The notes under the pieces are model-generated. The model was not told the origin of the DNA. It saw nothing but the letters and a program-made list of their open reading frames with translations, and searched no databases. From contig NZ_DASYTH010000322.1 of the NCBI RefSeq assembly GCF_036002505.1, forward strand, positions 1-64,000: DNA of 64,000 nt, in the 5' to 3' direction. This document shows positions 48,373-57,502 of this stretch, in pieces. Positions within the stretch are counted from its first letter, which is position 1. The number at the start of each line of letters is the position of its first letter. A program made the translations under genes and the position numbers. The stretch is from DASYTH01 sp036002505. Its GTDB lineage: Bacteria > Actinomycetota > Actinomycetes > Mycobacteriales > Pseudonocardiaceae.

Positions 48373-49204
48373 GAGCACAACGCCACCGAATCTTTCAGGC
48401 TTGGGAACCGACCACGTCACCTGGGGAATTCCCGCGGGCGGCGGCGGCAAGAGCGGATACATTTTCCGGGGCGGCACCGTCGAGGTTCAGCTCGACGGCA
48501 CGGAATTCACCCTCGGCACGTTCACTCACGAGAACTTCCCGATCCAGGGGATGCCGCAGAGCCAGTTCGACGTGGACCTCACCGTGCAGGTGGTGTTCGA
48601 GGACGGAACCCGGACCAACTTCAGCTTCCGTTTCCACCACAACGAAACCCCCAACGTCGGTCCCTCACCCGAGGACGAGGTCGACCTGCCCACCTTCATC
48701 TCGCCGGAGACGGTGGTCGTCGACGGCACCGAATACGCCGTTCTCATCAGCGGGTTCAAACAGAACGGGGTGGTTGTCCGGAAGTTCATCAGCCCGGAGA
48801 ACGGCGCCAACAGTGCGGACGTCGTCGCCATGTTCGCCCGCGCCGGCGTGCCGGACGTCCACATCTCCACCGTCCGCTACAAGGGCGGCGTGAAGTACAC
48901 CCAGGCCGACGAGTACGTCGAGATCGTCAACCGCGGCACGGCACCCGCGGACATCTCCGGATGGGTGCTCGGTGCCGACGACGCGGGACAGGACTATCGA
49001 TTCCCGCCCGGGACGATCCTCCAACCCGGCCAGCGGATCAAGGTGTACACCAACGAGGTCCACCCCGAGTCCGGCGGGTTCAACTACGGCATCAAACGAC
49101 CCATCTGGAACGACAAGGGGGACACCGCCAAACTCCGCGACACCGGCGGAACCGTCGTCTCCGAATACGCCTACGGCGACCGGGTACCCGCCGCACAACC
49201 GTAA
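48335..49204 (+). CDS. Choice-of-anchor K / lamin tail domain protein
   Basis: This 289-residue protein has an N-terminal half resembling the choice-of-anchor K domain (LSGLGTDHVTWGIP, then GYIFRGG and FTHENFPI). Its C-terminal half (about 185-285) is a lamin tail domain, with DEYVEIVNRGTAPADISGWVLG and the FPPGTILQPGQ segment. No signal peptide is visible, which is odd for domains usually found on secreted proteins. ATG 48335 has GAGGGGA upstream. The binding partner is unknown. Confidence 0.85.
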   Translation: MSTANTSGSWPSMSTTPPNLSGLGTDHVTWGIPAGGGGKSGYIFRGGTVEVQLDGTEFTLGTFTHENFPIQGMPQSQFDVDLTVQVVFEDGTRTNFSFRFHHNETPNVGPSPEDEVDLPTFISPETVVVDGTEYAVLISGFKQNGVVVRKFISPENGANSADVVAMFARAGVPDVHISTVRYKGGVKYTQADEYVEIVNRGTAPADISGWVLGADDAGQDYRFPPGTILQPGQRIKVYTNEVHPESGGFNYGIKRPIWNDKGDTAKLRDTGGTVVSEYAYGDRVPAAQP

Positions 49205-49278
49205 GTCCGCGCACCCGGATGTGCCGGGCCGCGCGACCGTGGCACGCCCGGCCCGGCTCATCCGGTACGGTGCCAGCC

Positions 49279-49746
49279 GTGAAAGCTGTCACGAGACTGG
49301 CGCAGCTCATCGGGCGGCAGCCGTGGCTGACCGCGGTCGGACCGCGCATCGTCAATGCGGACATCAGGTTGCAACGCTGGACCGGGGGGCGGATCTCGTT
49401 CGGGCGGCTGGCCGGGCTCCGGTCGGTCACCATGACCACGACCGGCCGCCGCACCGGCCAGCCCCGGCTCGCACCCCTGATCGCGATACCGGACGGCGAC
49501 TGCCTGCTGCTCGTCGCGTCCAACTTCGGCCGGCCCCACCATCCCCACTGGTCGGCCAACCTGATCGCCAACCCGAACGCGACCGCCCAGATCAACGGGC
49601 ACGACTTCGCGGTCACCGCGACCCTGCTCACGGGCGAGGACCGGGAGCAGGCCTGGAAGACCGTGACCACGTCCTGGCCGGCTTACCACGACTATCAGGC
49701 CCGCGCCGCCCGCGAGATCCGAGTCTTCCGCGTCACCCGCCGCTAA
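49279..49746 (+). CDS. Nitroreductase/deazaflavin (F420)-dependent reductase family protein
   Basis: This 155-residue protein has the split-barrel DDN-like fold signals: LRSVTMTTTGRRTGQPR, the LLLVASNFGRPHHPHWSANLIANPNA block, and an ARAAREIRVFRV tail. This family uses F420H2 to reduce quinones and nitro compounds. GTG 49279 is chosen; GTG 49270 is three codons upstream. Neither has a ribosome site, and a TACGGT box just ahead suggests a leaderless message. Confidence 0.85.
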   Translation: MKAVTRLAQLIGRQPWLTAVGPRIVNADIRLQRWTGGRISFGRLAGLRSVTMTTTGRRTGQPRLAPLIAIPDGDCLLLVASNFGRPHHPHWSANLIANPNATAQINGHDFAVTATLLTGEDREQAWKTVTTSWPAYHDYQARAAREIRVFRVTRR

Positions 49747-49750
49747 CCCC

Positions 49751-49810
49751 GCGAGTTCGACGCTCAAACAACCGAGTTCGACGTTCGGGCAACTGAGTTC
49801 GACACTCGAG
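49751..49810. repeat. Three 21-22 bp tandem repeats (GAGTTCGAC type)
   Basis: Units at 49751-49772, 49773-49793 and 49794-49810 each begin with GAGTTCGAC after one or two bases; the last is cut short. It lies between convergent genes. The word is the same as in the larger array at 59789-59956. Confidence 0.8.
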
Positions 49811-49814
49811 ACCG

Positions 49815-52034
49815 TCAACCAGCTTCGATGCGCGCCGGGACGTGCTTGTGCCAGGGCGTCGCGGCGAACTCGTCGCGGCGGGCGAGGTCCGTCAGCTCGT
49901 TCACCGCGACACCCGTGCGGACCGGGTTGCCGGCGTCGTCCAGGGTGTCCAGCCCGAGGCCGTTCGGCAGCGCGGCATGGCCGGGTTGCATCCGGTCGCT
50001 GACCTCCACCAGGGCCTCGGTCCGGCCGCGGCGGGTGATCACGCAGGCCCGGGCGCCGTCGGCGAGACCGAGCCTTTCCGCGTCCTGCGGGGAGATCCGC
50101 AGCGCGCCGCCGGTGTCGCGCCGGCGCCACAGTGGATCCCGGATGATCGTGTTCGCGGTGAACGCCCGGCGCTCCCCGGCGGCCAGCACGAACGGGAACT
50201 CCTCGGTGGTGTGCCCGGCCGGCGTGGTGTCGAGGTTGGCGAGCACGTCGAGCAGCTCCGGGATCTCCAGCGGGATGCGCTTGTCCGGATGGCTGACGTA
50301 GTGCCAGGAGCCGTCCGGGTCGTCCAGCGTGAACGTCACACCGGAGCGCCCGGCCAGGATCGCGTCGAACAGCGCCTCGCCGTCGGCGTGCCCGGCCCGG
50401 CGCACCGCGTCCGGGTTCCGCTGCGCCACCTGGTGTGCGGACGCCCAGAGCACCGCGGCCGACGCCGCACCGTCCGGAAGGGACGGACCGAGCACCTCGT
50501 AGAGCACGTACGCGGCGAGTCCGGCGATCCGCCGGTCGGCCATCGCACCGAACATCGCGGCCATGAACTCCTTGCGCCCCAACGCGAGCGCGGCGCGGAG
50601 CGGCTCGAGGTCGGCCTCGGTCACGACGCCCAGCGCGCGGATGATCCGCGCGTAGATCTCCGGCTCGGCGAGCGTGCCGGGCAGCGGGTCGAGCACCGGG
50701 GCGCGCAGGTGGAAGGTGTTGCGCGGGAACTCCAGCGTGAAGAACGTGGCCTCCCACTTCTCGTACTGGCTGGCCGCGGGGAGGACGTAGTCGGCGTGCC
50801 GGGCGGTTTCGGTGAGCGCCACGTCGATCACGACGACGAGGTCCAGCGCGCCGAGCGCGGTGCGGAACGTGCCGGAGTCGGCCAGCGAGTGCACCGGGTT
50901 CGACGACTCGATGATCATCGCGCGCTGCCGGTCCGGGTGCTCGGTGAGGATCTCCTCAGCGATCACGTTGCACGGCACCAGGCCGCCGAAGATCGGGGTC
51001 TTGGTCACCGGCGTGGTCCGCACATTGGTCTCGTACCGGGCGATCGGCGCCATCCAGGAGTGCAGCTGCATCGCGCCGGGCTTGGCGAAGTTCCCGGTGA
51101 GCAGCCACACCAGCTTCTCCAGGTACGAGCACAGCGTGCTGTTGGGCGCCTGCTGGATGCCGAGGTCCTCGAAGAACGACACGCTGCCGGCCGTCCCGAT
51201 TCTCCGTGCGGTGTCCCGGATCCGCTCCTCCGGCACCCCGCACGCGGCCGCATACCCGGCGATCGGGACCTCCGCGCACGCGGCCAGCACCGCCCCGGCG
51301 CCGGTGGTGCGCTCGGCCAGGAACGCGTGGTCGACGAGATCCTCGGTGACCAGCACGCCCAGAATCGCCGCCAGGCACCAGGCGTCCGTGCCCGGCTTCA
51401 CCTGCAGGTGGATGTCGGCAAGGTCCGCGGTCTCGGTCCGCACCGGGTCGATGACGATCAGTGTCCGATGTGGATCGCGGGCGATCTCCTTCAGCACCAC
51501 CCGGGCACGCGGGAAACTGTGCGACTGCCACGGGTTCTTGCCGAGGAACACGGCCACCTCGGCGTGCTCGAACCCGCCGCGCACGTGCCCGCCGTAGAGG
51601 TGCGCGTCGACCCACCCCTCACCCATCTTCTCCTGCGCCAGCGCGCTCGACCGGTACCGCGCCCCGAGCGCCCGCAGCAGCGCGCCGCTGTACGCCCCGC
51701 CGAGGTGGTTCCCCTGACCGCCCCCGCCGTAGAAGAAGATCTTGTCCCCACCGTAGGTGTCCCGAACCCGCGCGAGCTTCGCCGCGATCTCGGCGATCGC
51801 GGTGTCCCACCCGATCTCCTCGAACGTCCCGTCCGCCCGCCGCCGCAGCGGCGACGTCAGCCGATCCCGCCCGTTCTGGTAGTGATCAAGCCGGTGCGCC
51901 TTGTTGCAGGTGTATCCCGCCGACGCCGGATGCTCCTTGTCCCCCCGGATCCGCTCGAACCGCCGCCCCTCGACCCCGATCTCGATGCCGCAGTTGCACT
52001 CACACAGGATGCACGCCGACTTCCGCCACTCCAT
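49815..52034 (-). CDS. Molybdopterin-dependent oxidoreductase (formate dehydrogenase/nitrate reductase-like)
   Basis: This 739-residue protein of the DMSO-reductase superfamily opens with CILCECNCGIEI, and a further Cys comes in GYTCNKA, enough for a [4Fe-4S] site (Cys8, 11, 15, 43). The KNPWQSHSFPRA, ADYVLPAASQYEKWE and C-terminal molydopterin dinucleotide domain (ALRISPQDAERLGLADGA) follow. There is no twin-arginine signal, so it is cytoplasmic. It is divergent from a TetR gene 66 nt away. The substrate cannot be told. Confidence 0.88.
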   Translation of the reverse strand: MEWRKSACILCECNCGIEIGVEGRRFERIRGDKEHPASAGYTCNKAHRLDHYQNGRDRLTSPLRRRADGTFEEIGWDTAIAEIAAKLARVRDTYGGDKIFFYGGGGQGNHLGGAYSGALLRALGARYRSSALAQEKMGEGWVDAHLYGGHVRGGFEHAEVAVFLGKNPWQSHSFPRARVVLKEIARDPHRTLIVIDPVRTETADLADIHLQVKPGTDAWCLAAILGVLVTEDLVDHAFLAERTTGAGAVLAACAEVPIAGYAAACGVPEERIRDTARRIGTAGSVSFFEDLGIQQAPNSTLCSYLEKLVWLLTGNFAKPGAMQLHSWMAPIARYETNVRTTPVTKTPIFGGLVPCNVIAEEILTEHPDRQRAMIIESSNPVHSLADSGTFRTALGALDLVVVIDVALTETARHADYVLPAASQYEKWEATFFTLEFPRNTFHLRAPVLDPLPGTLAEPEIYARIIRALGVVTEADLEPLRAALALGRKEFMAAMFGAMADRRIAGLAAYVLYEVLGPSLPDGAASAAVLWASAHQVAQRNPDAVRRAGHADGEALFDAILAGRSGVTFTLDDPDGSWHYVSHPDKRIPLEIPELLDVLANLDTTPAGHTTEEFPFVLAAGERRAFTANTIIRDPLWRRRDTGGALRISPQDAERLGLADGARACVITRRGRTEALVEVSDRMQPGHAALPNGLGLDTLDDAGNPVRTGVAVNELTDLARRDEFAATPWHKHVPARIEAG

Positions 52035-52064
52035 GCCACCACCGGCCTATGTCGGGTTCGTGAT

Positions 52065-52094
52065 CTGACTATGACGGCCAACATAATCTATGCT
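52065..52094 (+). promoter_or_regulatory. Promoter for the TetR gene, leaderless
   Basis: CTGACT (52065-52070) and TATGCT (52089-52094) are 18 nt apart, and TATGCT ends 6 nt before GTG 52101. This puts the transcript start on the start codon. It lies in the divergent gap with the molybdopterin oxidoreductase. Confidence 0.4.
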
Positions 52095-52100
52095 CAGTGC

Positions 52101-52670
52101 GTGGCACAACCGCAGAACCCGCGCGACCGGATGGTGTCCAGCGCCATGCACCTGTTCCGCCAGCACGGCGTCGCCGCGACCGCCCTGTCCGACGTCGTCG
52201 AGCACAGCGGCGCCCCGCGCGGCTCCCTCTACCACTACTTCCCCGACGGCAAGGCCCAGCTCGCCGAGGAGGCCACCGCCCTCGGCGGCCGCCTGATGGG
52301 CAAGACGATCAGCAAATGGATGGCCGCGAAGGGCCCCGCCGGGACGGTCGAGGCCCTCATCGACCTCTACCGGGACCAGTTGCGCGCCAGCGACTTCACC
52401 ATCGGCTGCCCGGTAGTGGCCGGCGCCCTCGAAGGCGGCGAATCCCCCGGCGCCCGCGCGATCGCCGGCGAGGCCTTCACCTCCTGGGAGTCCACCCTCG
52501 CGGGCGCCCTCTGGCAGCACGGCATCCCCGCCCAGCGCGCGGACACCCTGGCCGCCATGATCGTCTGCTCCATCGAGGGCGCCATCATCGTGGCCAAAGC
52601 GCAGCGAAGCACCCGTCCCCTCGACCGCGTGGGCGAGGAGTTGGATGCTCTGCTGCGCTCGGCGCTATGA
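52101..52670 (+). CDS. TetR family regulator (LmrA/YxaF type)
   Basis: This 189-residue regulator has a helix-turn-helix in GVAATALSDVVEHSGAPRGSLYHYFPDGKAQL (residues about 25-55) and a LmrA/YxaF-like ligand domain with FTIGCPVVAGALEG. GTG 52101 is preferred because a -10 box lies just upstream; ATG 52071 is in frame but falls inside the promoter. It probably represses itself and the divergent oxidoreductase. Confidence 0.88.
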   Translation: MAQPQNPRDRMVSSAMHLFRQHGVAATALSDVVEHSGAPRGSLYHYFPDGKAQLAEEATALGGRLMGKTISKWMAAKGPAGTVEALIDLYRDQLRASDFTIGCPVVAGALEGGESPGARAIAGEAFTSWESTLAGALWQHGIPAQRADTLAAMIVCSIEGAIIVAKAQRSTRPLDRVGEELDALLRSAL

Positions 52671-52682
52671 CGTTCGGTATAC

Positions 52683-54848
52683 CTATTCGTAGATCTCGCC
52701 CTGCTCGGCCTTCTTCACCAGCGACTCGGGCGGCTGGAAGTGGTCGCCGTAGCGCTCGGCCAGCTCACGGGCGCGAGCCACGAAGCCGGCGAGCCCGCCG
52801 GGGTAGCCGTTGATGTACTGGATCACGCCGCCGGTCCACGGCGGGAAGCCGATACCCATGATGGAGCCGATGTTGGCGTCCGGCACCGAGCGGAGGACGC
52901 CCTCGTCGAAGCACTTCACCGTCTCGAGGGCCTCGGCGAAGAGCATGCGCTCCTTCATGTCCTCGAACGGGATCTCGTGGCCCGGCTTGTGGAAGTGCTC
53001 GTACAAGCCGTCCCAGAGGCCGGTGCGGTTACCGTCCACATAGGAGTAGAAACCGGCACCGGTGGAGCGGCCCTTGCGGTCGAACTCCTCGACGAGGCGG
53101 TCCACGACGGAGTACGAGCCGTGCTCGGGGAACGTGCCGCCGGCGGCCTCGACCGCGGCCTTGGTCTCCTTGCGGATCTTCTGGGGGAGGGTGAGGGTGA
53201 GCTCGTCCATCAGCTGCAGCGGCGGCGCGGGATAGCCGGCCTGGGAGCCGGCCTGCTCGATGGACGCCGGGTTGAGGCCCTCGCCGACCATGGCGATGGC
53301 CTCGTTGAGGAACGTGCCGATCACCCGGCTGGTGAAGAACCCGCGGCTGTCGTTGACCACGATCGGGGTCTTGTTGATCTGCTGCGCCACGTCGAACGCC
53401 CGGGCCAGTGCCACGTCGCTGGTCCGCTCGCCGACGATGATCTCCAGCAGCGGCATCTTGTCGACCGGGGAGAAGAAGTGCAGGCCGATGAAGTCCTCCT
53501 GCCGCTGCACGCCCTCGGCGAGGCCGGTGATCGGCAGCGTGGACGTGTTCGAGGCGAGCAGTGCGTCCGGCGCCACGACGCCCTCGATCTCGGCGAACAC
53601 CTTGTGCTTGAGCTCCTGGCTCTCGAACACCGCCTCGATCACCAGGTCGCAGCCCGCCAGGTCCTCGGCCTGCTCGGTCGGCGTGATCAGGGCGAGCAGC
53701 GCGTCGCCCTTCTCCCGGGTGGTCTTCCCGCGGGAAACGGCTTTCTCGGTGAGCTTGACCGAGTAGTCCTTGCCTTTCTCTGCCGCGGCAAGGGAGACGT
53801 CCTTGAGCACGACCTCCATGCCCGCCCGGGCGCAGACGTAGGCGATGCCGGCGCCCATCATCCCGGCGCCGAGCACGCCGACCTTGCGCGCGTTCCACTT
53901 CTCGAACCCCTCCGGCCGCGAGCCGCCGGAGTTGATGTGCTGCAGGTCGAAGAAGAACGCCTTGATCATGTTCTTGGCCACCTGCCCGGTGACCAGCTCG
54001 ACCAGGTAGCGCGACTCGATGGTCAGTGCGGTGTCCACGTCCACCTGGGCGCCCTCGATGGCCGCGGCCAGGATCGCCTTGGGCGCCGGCATGTTCGTGC
54101 CCTTGAGCTGCTTGCGCAGGTTCGCCGGGAACGCCGGCAGGTTCGCCGCGAACGACGGGCTGGACGGCGAGCCACCGGGGATCTTGAAGCCCTTGACGTC
54201 CCAGGGCTGAACCGGCGCCGGGTTGGCCTTGATCCACTCCTTGGCCCTCGGCACCAACTCGTCCACAGTGGACACGACGTCGTCGATCAGGCCGAGCTCC
54301 TTGGCGGCCTTCGGCTTGTGCTGCTGTCCCTGCAGCAGCACGGACAGCAGCGCGGTCTGGATACCGAGCATGCGCACCGTGCGGGTGACCCCGCCGGCGC
54401 CGGGCAGCAGGCCGAGGGTGACCTCGGGCGTGCCCAGCACGCAGCCCTTGACGTCGGCGGCGATCCGGTGGTGGCAGGCCAGCGTGATCTCCAGGCCGCC
54501 GCCGAGCGCCGCGCCGTTGATGGCCGCGACCACCGGCTTGCCCAGCTTCTCCAGCCGGCGGAACTGCGCCTTGATCTCGGTGATCCGCTCGAAGACCTGC
54601 GGCGCGTGCTCCCGCTGCGCCTGGATCAGGTCGTTGAGGTCGCCGCCGGCGAAGAACGTCTTCTTGGCCGAGGTGATCACCACGCCGGTGATGCCGTCCC
54701 GCTCCGCCTCCAACCGGTCCACAGTGGACCCCATGGACGCGAGGTAGGCGGCGTTCATGGTGTTCGCCGACTGCTCCGGGTCGTCCAGGGTCAGCACGAC
54801 GATCCCGTCGTCACCCTGTTCCCAGCGGATGGTGTTGCGCTCGCTCAT
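52683..54848 (-). CDS. fadB: Multifunctional enoyl-CoA hydratase / 3-hydroxyacyl-CoA dehydrogenase
   Basis: This 721-residue fatty acid oxidation enzyme has an N-terminal crotonase domain: FFAGGDLNDL and AINGAALGGGLEI form the oxyanion region, and GTPEVTLGLLPGAGG holds the catalytic Glu. The dehydrogenase part begins near residue 320 with VGVLGAGMMGAGIAY (NAD binding), and HFFSPVDKMPLLEII holds the catalytic His. It is followed on the same strand by its upstream partner thiolase with a 146-nt gap that contains a stem element. Confidence 0.95.
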   Translation of the reverse strand: MSERNTIRWEQGDDGIVVLTLDDPEQSANTMNAAYLASMGSTVDRLEAERDGITGVVITSAKKTFFAGGDLNDLIQAQREHAPQVFERITEIKAQFRRLEKLGKPVVAAINGAALGGGLEITLACHHRIAADVKGCVLGTPEVTLGLLPGAGGVTRTVRMLGIQTALLSVLLQGQQHKPKAAKELGLIDDVVSTVDELVPRAKEWIKANPAPVQPWDVKGFKIPGGSPSSPSFAANLPAFPANLRKQLKGTNMPAPKAILAAAIEGAQVDVDTALTIESRYLVELVTGQVAKNMIKAFFFDLQHINSGGSRPEGFEKWNARKVGVLGAGMMGAGIAYVCARAGMEVVLKDVSLAAAEKGKDYSVKLTEKAVSRGKTTREKGDALLALITPTEQAEDLAGCDLVIEAVFESQELKHKVFAEIEGVVAPDALLASNTSTLPITGLAEGVQRQEDFIGLHFFSPVDKMPLLEIIVGERTSDVALARAFDVAQQINKTPIVVNDSRGFFTSRVIGTFLNEAIAMVGEGLNPASIEQAGSQAGYPAPPLQLMDELTLTLPQKIRKETKAAVEAAGGTFPEHGSYSVVDRLVEEFDRKGRSTGAGFYSYVDGNRTGLWDGLYEHFHKPGHEIPFEDMKERMLFAEALETVKCFDEGVLRSVPDANIGSIMGIGFPPWTGGVIQYINGYPGGLAGFVARARELAERYGDHFQPPESLVKKAEQGEIYE

Positions 54849-54900
54849 GAGAGTTGAGGCTCCTTCAGTTTCGATTGGTCGCTCCCGCTCGGCCGCAGCT

Positions 54901-54974
54901 GATGTCGGCTTCCTCCGTGCGCTGCTCGGCGCTCGTTCCTCGCACCTGCGCTGCTCCTTCGGAAAGCCGACATC
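54901..54974. repeat. Stem element, copy 1 (74 nt)
   Basis: The outer arms GATGTCGGCTT (54901-54911) and AAGCCGACATC (54964-54974) pair perfectly. Between them, read on the minus strand, GAGCAGCGCAGG, GCGAGGAACGAGCG and CCGAGCAGCGCA follow each other. The element at 62648-62720 has the same core on the plus strand but different, equally perfect outer arms. It lies in the fadB-fadA gap. Confidence 0.8.
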
Positions 54975-54994
54975 GCGGTCTCACGTCCGCTCCT

Positions 54995-56218
54995 TCAGAC
55001 TCGCTCGATCAGGGTGGCAACGCCCATGCCGCCGCCGATGCACGCCGTCACGACGGCCGTGCGCGCCTCGCGCCGCTCCAGCTCGTCGACCATGGTGCCC
55101 AGCAGCATCGCTCCGGTGGCACCGAGCGGGTGGCCCATGGCGATCGCGCCACCGTTGACGTTGAGCTTGTCGTCGGGAATCTGCAGCGCCTGCTGATAGT
55201 TGAGCACGGCGGAGGCGAACGCCTCGTTCATCTCGAACAGATCCACGTCGTCGACGCTCAAACCCGTGCGCGCCAGCAGCTTCTCGGTGGCCGGGACCGG
55301 ACCGGTGAGCATGATCGTGGTGTCGGCACCGGAGGTCGCGGTGGCCACGACCCGCGCTCGCGGGGTCAGCCCGAGGTCCTTGCCCACCTGCTCGCTGCCG
55401 ACCAGCACGAGTGCGGCGCCGTCCACGATCCCCGACGAGTTGCCGGCGTGGTGCACGTGGTTGATCTTCTCCACCCAGTGGTACTTCTGCAGCGCTACCG
55501 CGTCGAACCCGCCCATCTCGGCGATCGCGGCGAAGGACGACGGGAGCTTGCCCAGCGAGTCCACAGTGGACTCAGGGCGCATGTGCTCGTCGTGGTCGAG
55601 CACGGTGATCCCGTTCTGGTCCACCACCGGGATCACCGATTTGGCGAAGTAGCCGCCGGCCCACGCCTTGGCCGCGCGCTCCTGGGACTGGACGGCGTAG
55701 GCGTCCACGTCCTCCCGCGAGTAGCCCCGGATCGTGGCGATCAGGTCCGCGGAGATGCCCTGCGGCACGAAGTAGGTGTCGTAGTTCGTGACCGGGTCCA
55801 TCGCCCACGCGCCGCCGTCCGAGCCCATCTTCACCCGGGACATCGACTCCACACCGCCGCCGATCACTAGCTCGTCCCAGCCGGCGCGGACCTTCTGGGC
55901 GGCCATGTTGACCGCCTCCAGCCCGGACGCGCAGAACCGGTTGAGCTGCACGCCGCCGACCGTGGCCGGCATGCCGGCCAGGATCGCCGCGGTCTTGGCG
56001 ATGTCCATGCCCTGATCGCCGATCGGGGACACCACCCCGAGCAGGATGTCGGAGATCCGGTCCTCGTCCAGGGTCGGGTTGCGCTTGCGCAGTTCGTCGA
56101 TCAGGCCGACGACCAGCGAGATCGGCTTCGTGCCGTGCAGCGAGCCGGTGTTCTTGCCGCGGCCGCGGGGCGTGCGGATCGCGTCGTAGATGAAGGCTTC
56201 CGAAGGCGATACAGCCAC
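54995..56218 (-). CDS. fadA: Acetyl-CoA C-acyltransferase (thiolase)
   Basis: This 407-residue thiolase has the acyl-accepting Cys in LNRFCASGLEAVN, the second site CIGGGMG near the end, and NGGAIAMGHPLGATGA. GTG 56218 is chosen, with GAGAGGA 7 nt upstream; the frame runs open to 56254 but without a site. With fadB it forms a beta-oxidation pair. A double TetR gene is divergent 91 nt away and is the likely regulator. Confidence 0.95.
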   Translation of the reverse strand: MAVSPSEAFIYDAIRTPRGRGKNTGSLHGTKPISLVVGLIDELRKRNPTLDEDRISDILLGVVSPIGDQGMDIAKTAAILAGMPATVGGVQLNRFCASGLEAVNMAAQKVRAGWDELVIGGGVESMSRVKMGSDGGAWAMDPVTNYDTYFVPQGISADLIATIRGYSREDVDAYAVQSQERAAKAWAGGYFAKSVIPVVDQNGITVLDHDEHMRPESTVDSLGKLPSSFAAIAEMGGFDAVALQKYHWVEKINHVHHAGNSSGIVDGAALVLVGSEQVGKDLGLTPRARVVATATSGADTTIMLTGPVPATEKLLARTGLSVDDVDLFEMNEAFASAVLNYQQALQIPDDKLNVNGGAIAMGHPLGATGAMLLGTMVDELERREARTAVVTACIGGGMGVATLIERV

Positions 56219-56273
56219 GTTGATGTCCTCTCGCGCGCTAATCCTCATTAACATCGTGGCACGTATTCGCTGG

Positions 56274-56302
56274 TTGTCAACGGATGCGCGGTCACCTAGC
56301 GT
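56274..56302 (+). promoter_or_regulatory. Promoter of the double TetR gene, leaderless
   Basis: TTGTCA (56274-56279) and TAGCGT (56297-56302) are 17 nt apart, and GTG 56310 follows 7 nt later. On the other strand the same bases read TTGACA (56280-56275), so the -35 regions of the two divergent genes overlap. A small inverted repeat TAAT....ATTA at 56239-56250 is a possible operator. Confidence 0.5.
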
Positions 56303-56309
56303 GTTAGAC

Positions 56310-57500
56310 GTGCCTCACAGGACGTCGCCGCGGAAAGCCGCGCTCGCCGAGGCGGCGGCCGAGCTGTTCGGCCGGCGCGGCTACCACGCGGTGAGCGTGA
56401 ACGACATCGCGTGCGCCGCCGGCGTCACCGGCCCGGCCGTGTACCGGCATTTCGGCAGCAAGCAGGACGTGCTGGCGCATGTCCTGCTCACCGGCCTGGA
56501 GGTTTTCGGCCAGGCTACCGACGAGGCCCTTGCCGGCGCTCAAGCGGCGGACGAGGCGCTGCGCAGGATGCTCGAGGCGGTCGCCGCGCTCGCCGTGGAG
56601 CGCCGGGAGATCACCGCGCTCTGGCGGTGGCAGGGCGGGCATCTACCGAAACCCGACCGCACCACGATCCGGCGGGCCGGTGCGCGGATCATGGACCGCT
56701 GGGCGGTGGCGCTGCGCGCGACCCGGCCCGCGCTCGCTCCGGAGCACGCGGAGCTGCTCTGCTGGGCGGCGCTCAGCGTGTTCGGCAGCGTGGCGGTGCA
56801 TCACCTCAGCCTGCCGCGGAAGCGCTTCGAATCGCTGCTCGCCGCGCTCGCCGCCGCGGTGCTCTCCCACACGGTCGAGGCCGCGGCCGCGCCGGTGGTG
56901 AACGGGGCCGGTGGGCTGGCCTGGCTGGCGCCGGCGTCGCGCCGGGAGAAGCTGCTGAGCGCGGCCACCCGGCTGTTCCGCGAGCGCGGATACCACGCCG
57001 TGAGCATGGAGGACATCGGTGGGGCCGCGGGCATCGCGGGCCCGAGCATCTACCGGTACTTCGCCGGCAAGGCGGACATCCTGGTGGCCGCCGGGTACCG
57101 GATGGCGGACCGGCTGCGGCTGGACGCGGAGCGGGCGCTGGGCGAGGCCGACGGCCCCGGCAACGCGCTGGACCGGCTCGTTCGGTCCTATGTGGACACC
57201 GTGCTGCGGTCGGACAACCTGCTGGCGGTGTTCACCACCGAGTCGGTCGCCATGGCCGAGCGGGACGCCAAGGAGCTGCTCCGGATGCAGCGCGCCTACG
57301 TGGCGGAGTGGGTGCGGCTGCTGGGTGCCACTGCCCCGGCGCTGGCCGAGCGGGAGGCCCGGATCACCGTGCACGCGGCGCTGACCATCGTCAACGACCT
57401 CACCCGCACGCCGCGCCTGGCCGCCCGGCCGGGGATCGCGGCGGAGCTGGTGGAGCTGGCGCGGGCGGTGTTGCGGGCCGGTGCGGAGTGGCCGGGGTGA
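56310..57500 (+). CDS. Double TetR regulator (two complete TetR units in one chain)
   Basis: This 396-residue protein has two helix-turn-helix domains: GYHAVSVNDIACAAGVTGPAVYRHFGSKQDVL near residue 30, and GYHAVSMEDIGGAAGIAGPSIYRYFAGKADIL near residue 230. Each is followed by its own helical ligand domain. The two halves are clearly related, so an internal duplication is likely. GTG 56310 is chosen from the promoter position; the frame extends upstream. Divergent to fadA, it probably controls acyl-CoA degradation. Confidence 0.9.
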   Translation: MPHRTSPRKAALAEAAAELFGRRGYHAVSVNDIACAAGVTGPAVYRHFGSKQDVLAHVLLTGLEVFGQATDEALAGAQAADEALRRMLEAVAALAVERREITALWRWQGGHLPKPDRTTIRRAGARIMDRWAVALRATRPALAPEHAELLCWAALSVFGSVAVHHLSLPRKRFESLLAALAAAVLSHTVEAAAAPVVNGAGGLAWLAPASRREKLLSAATRLFRERGYHAVSMEDIGGAAGIAGPSIYRYFAGKADILVAAGYRMADRLRLDAERALGEADGPGNALDRLVRSYVDTVLRSDNLLAVFTTESVAMAERDAKELLRMQRAYVAEWVRLLGATAPALAEREARITVHAALTIVNDLTRTPRLAARPGIAAELVELARAVLRAGAEWPG

Positions 57501-57502
57501 CA

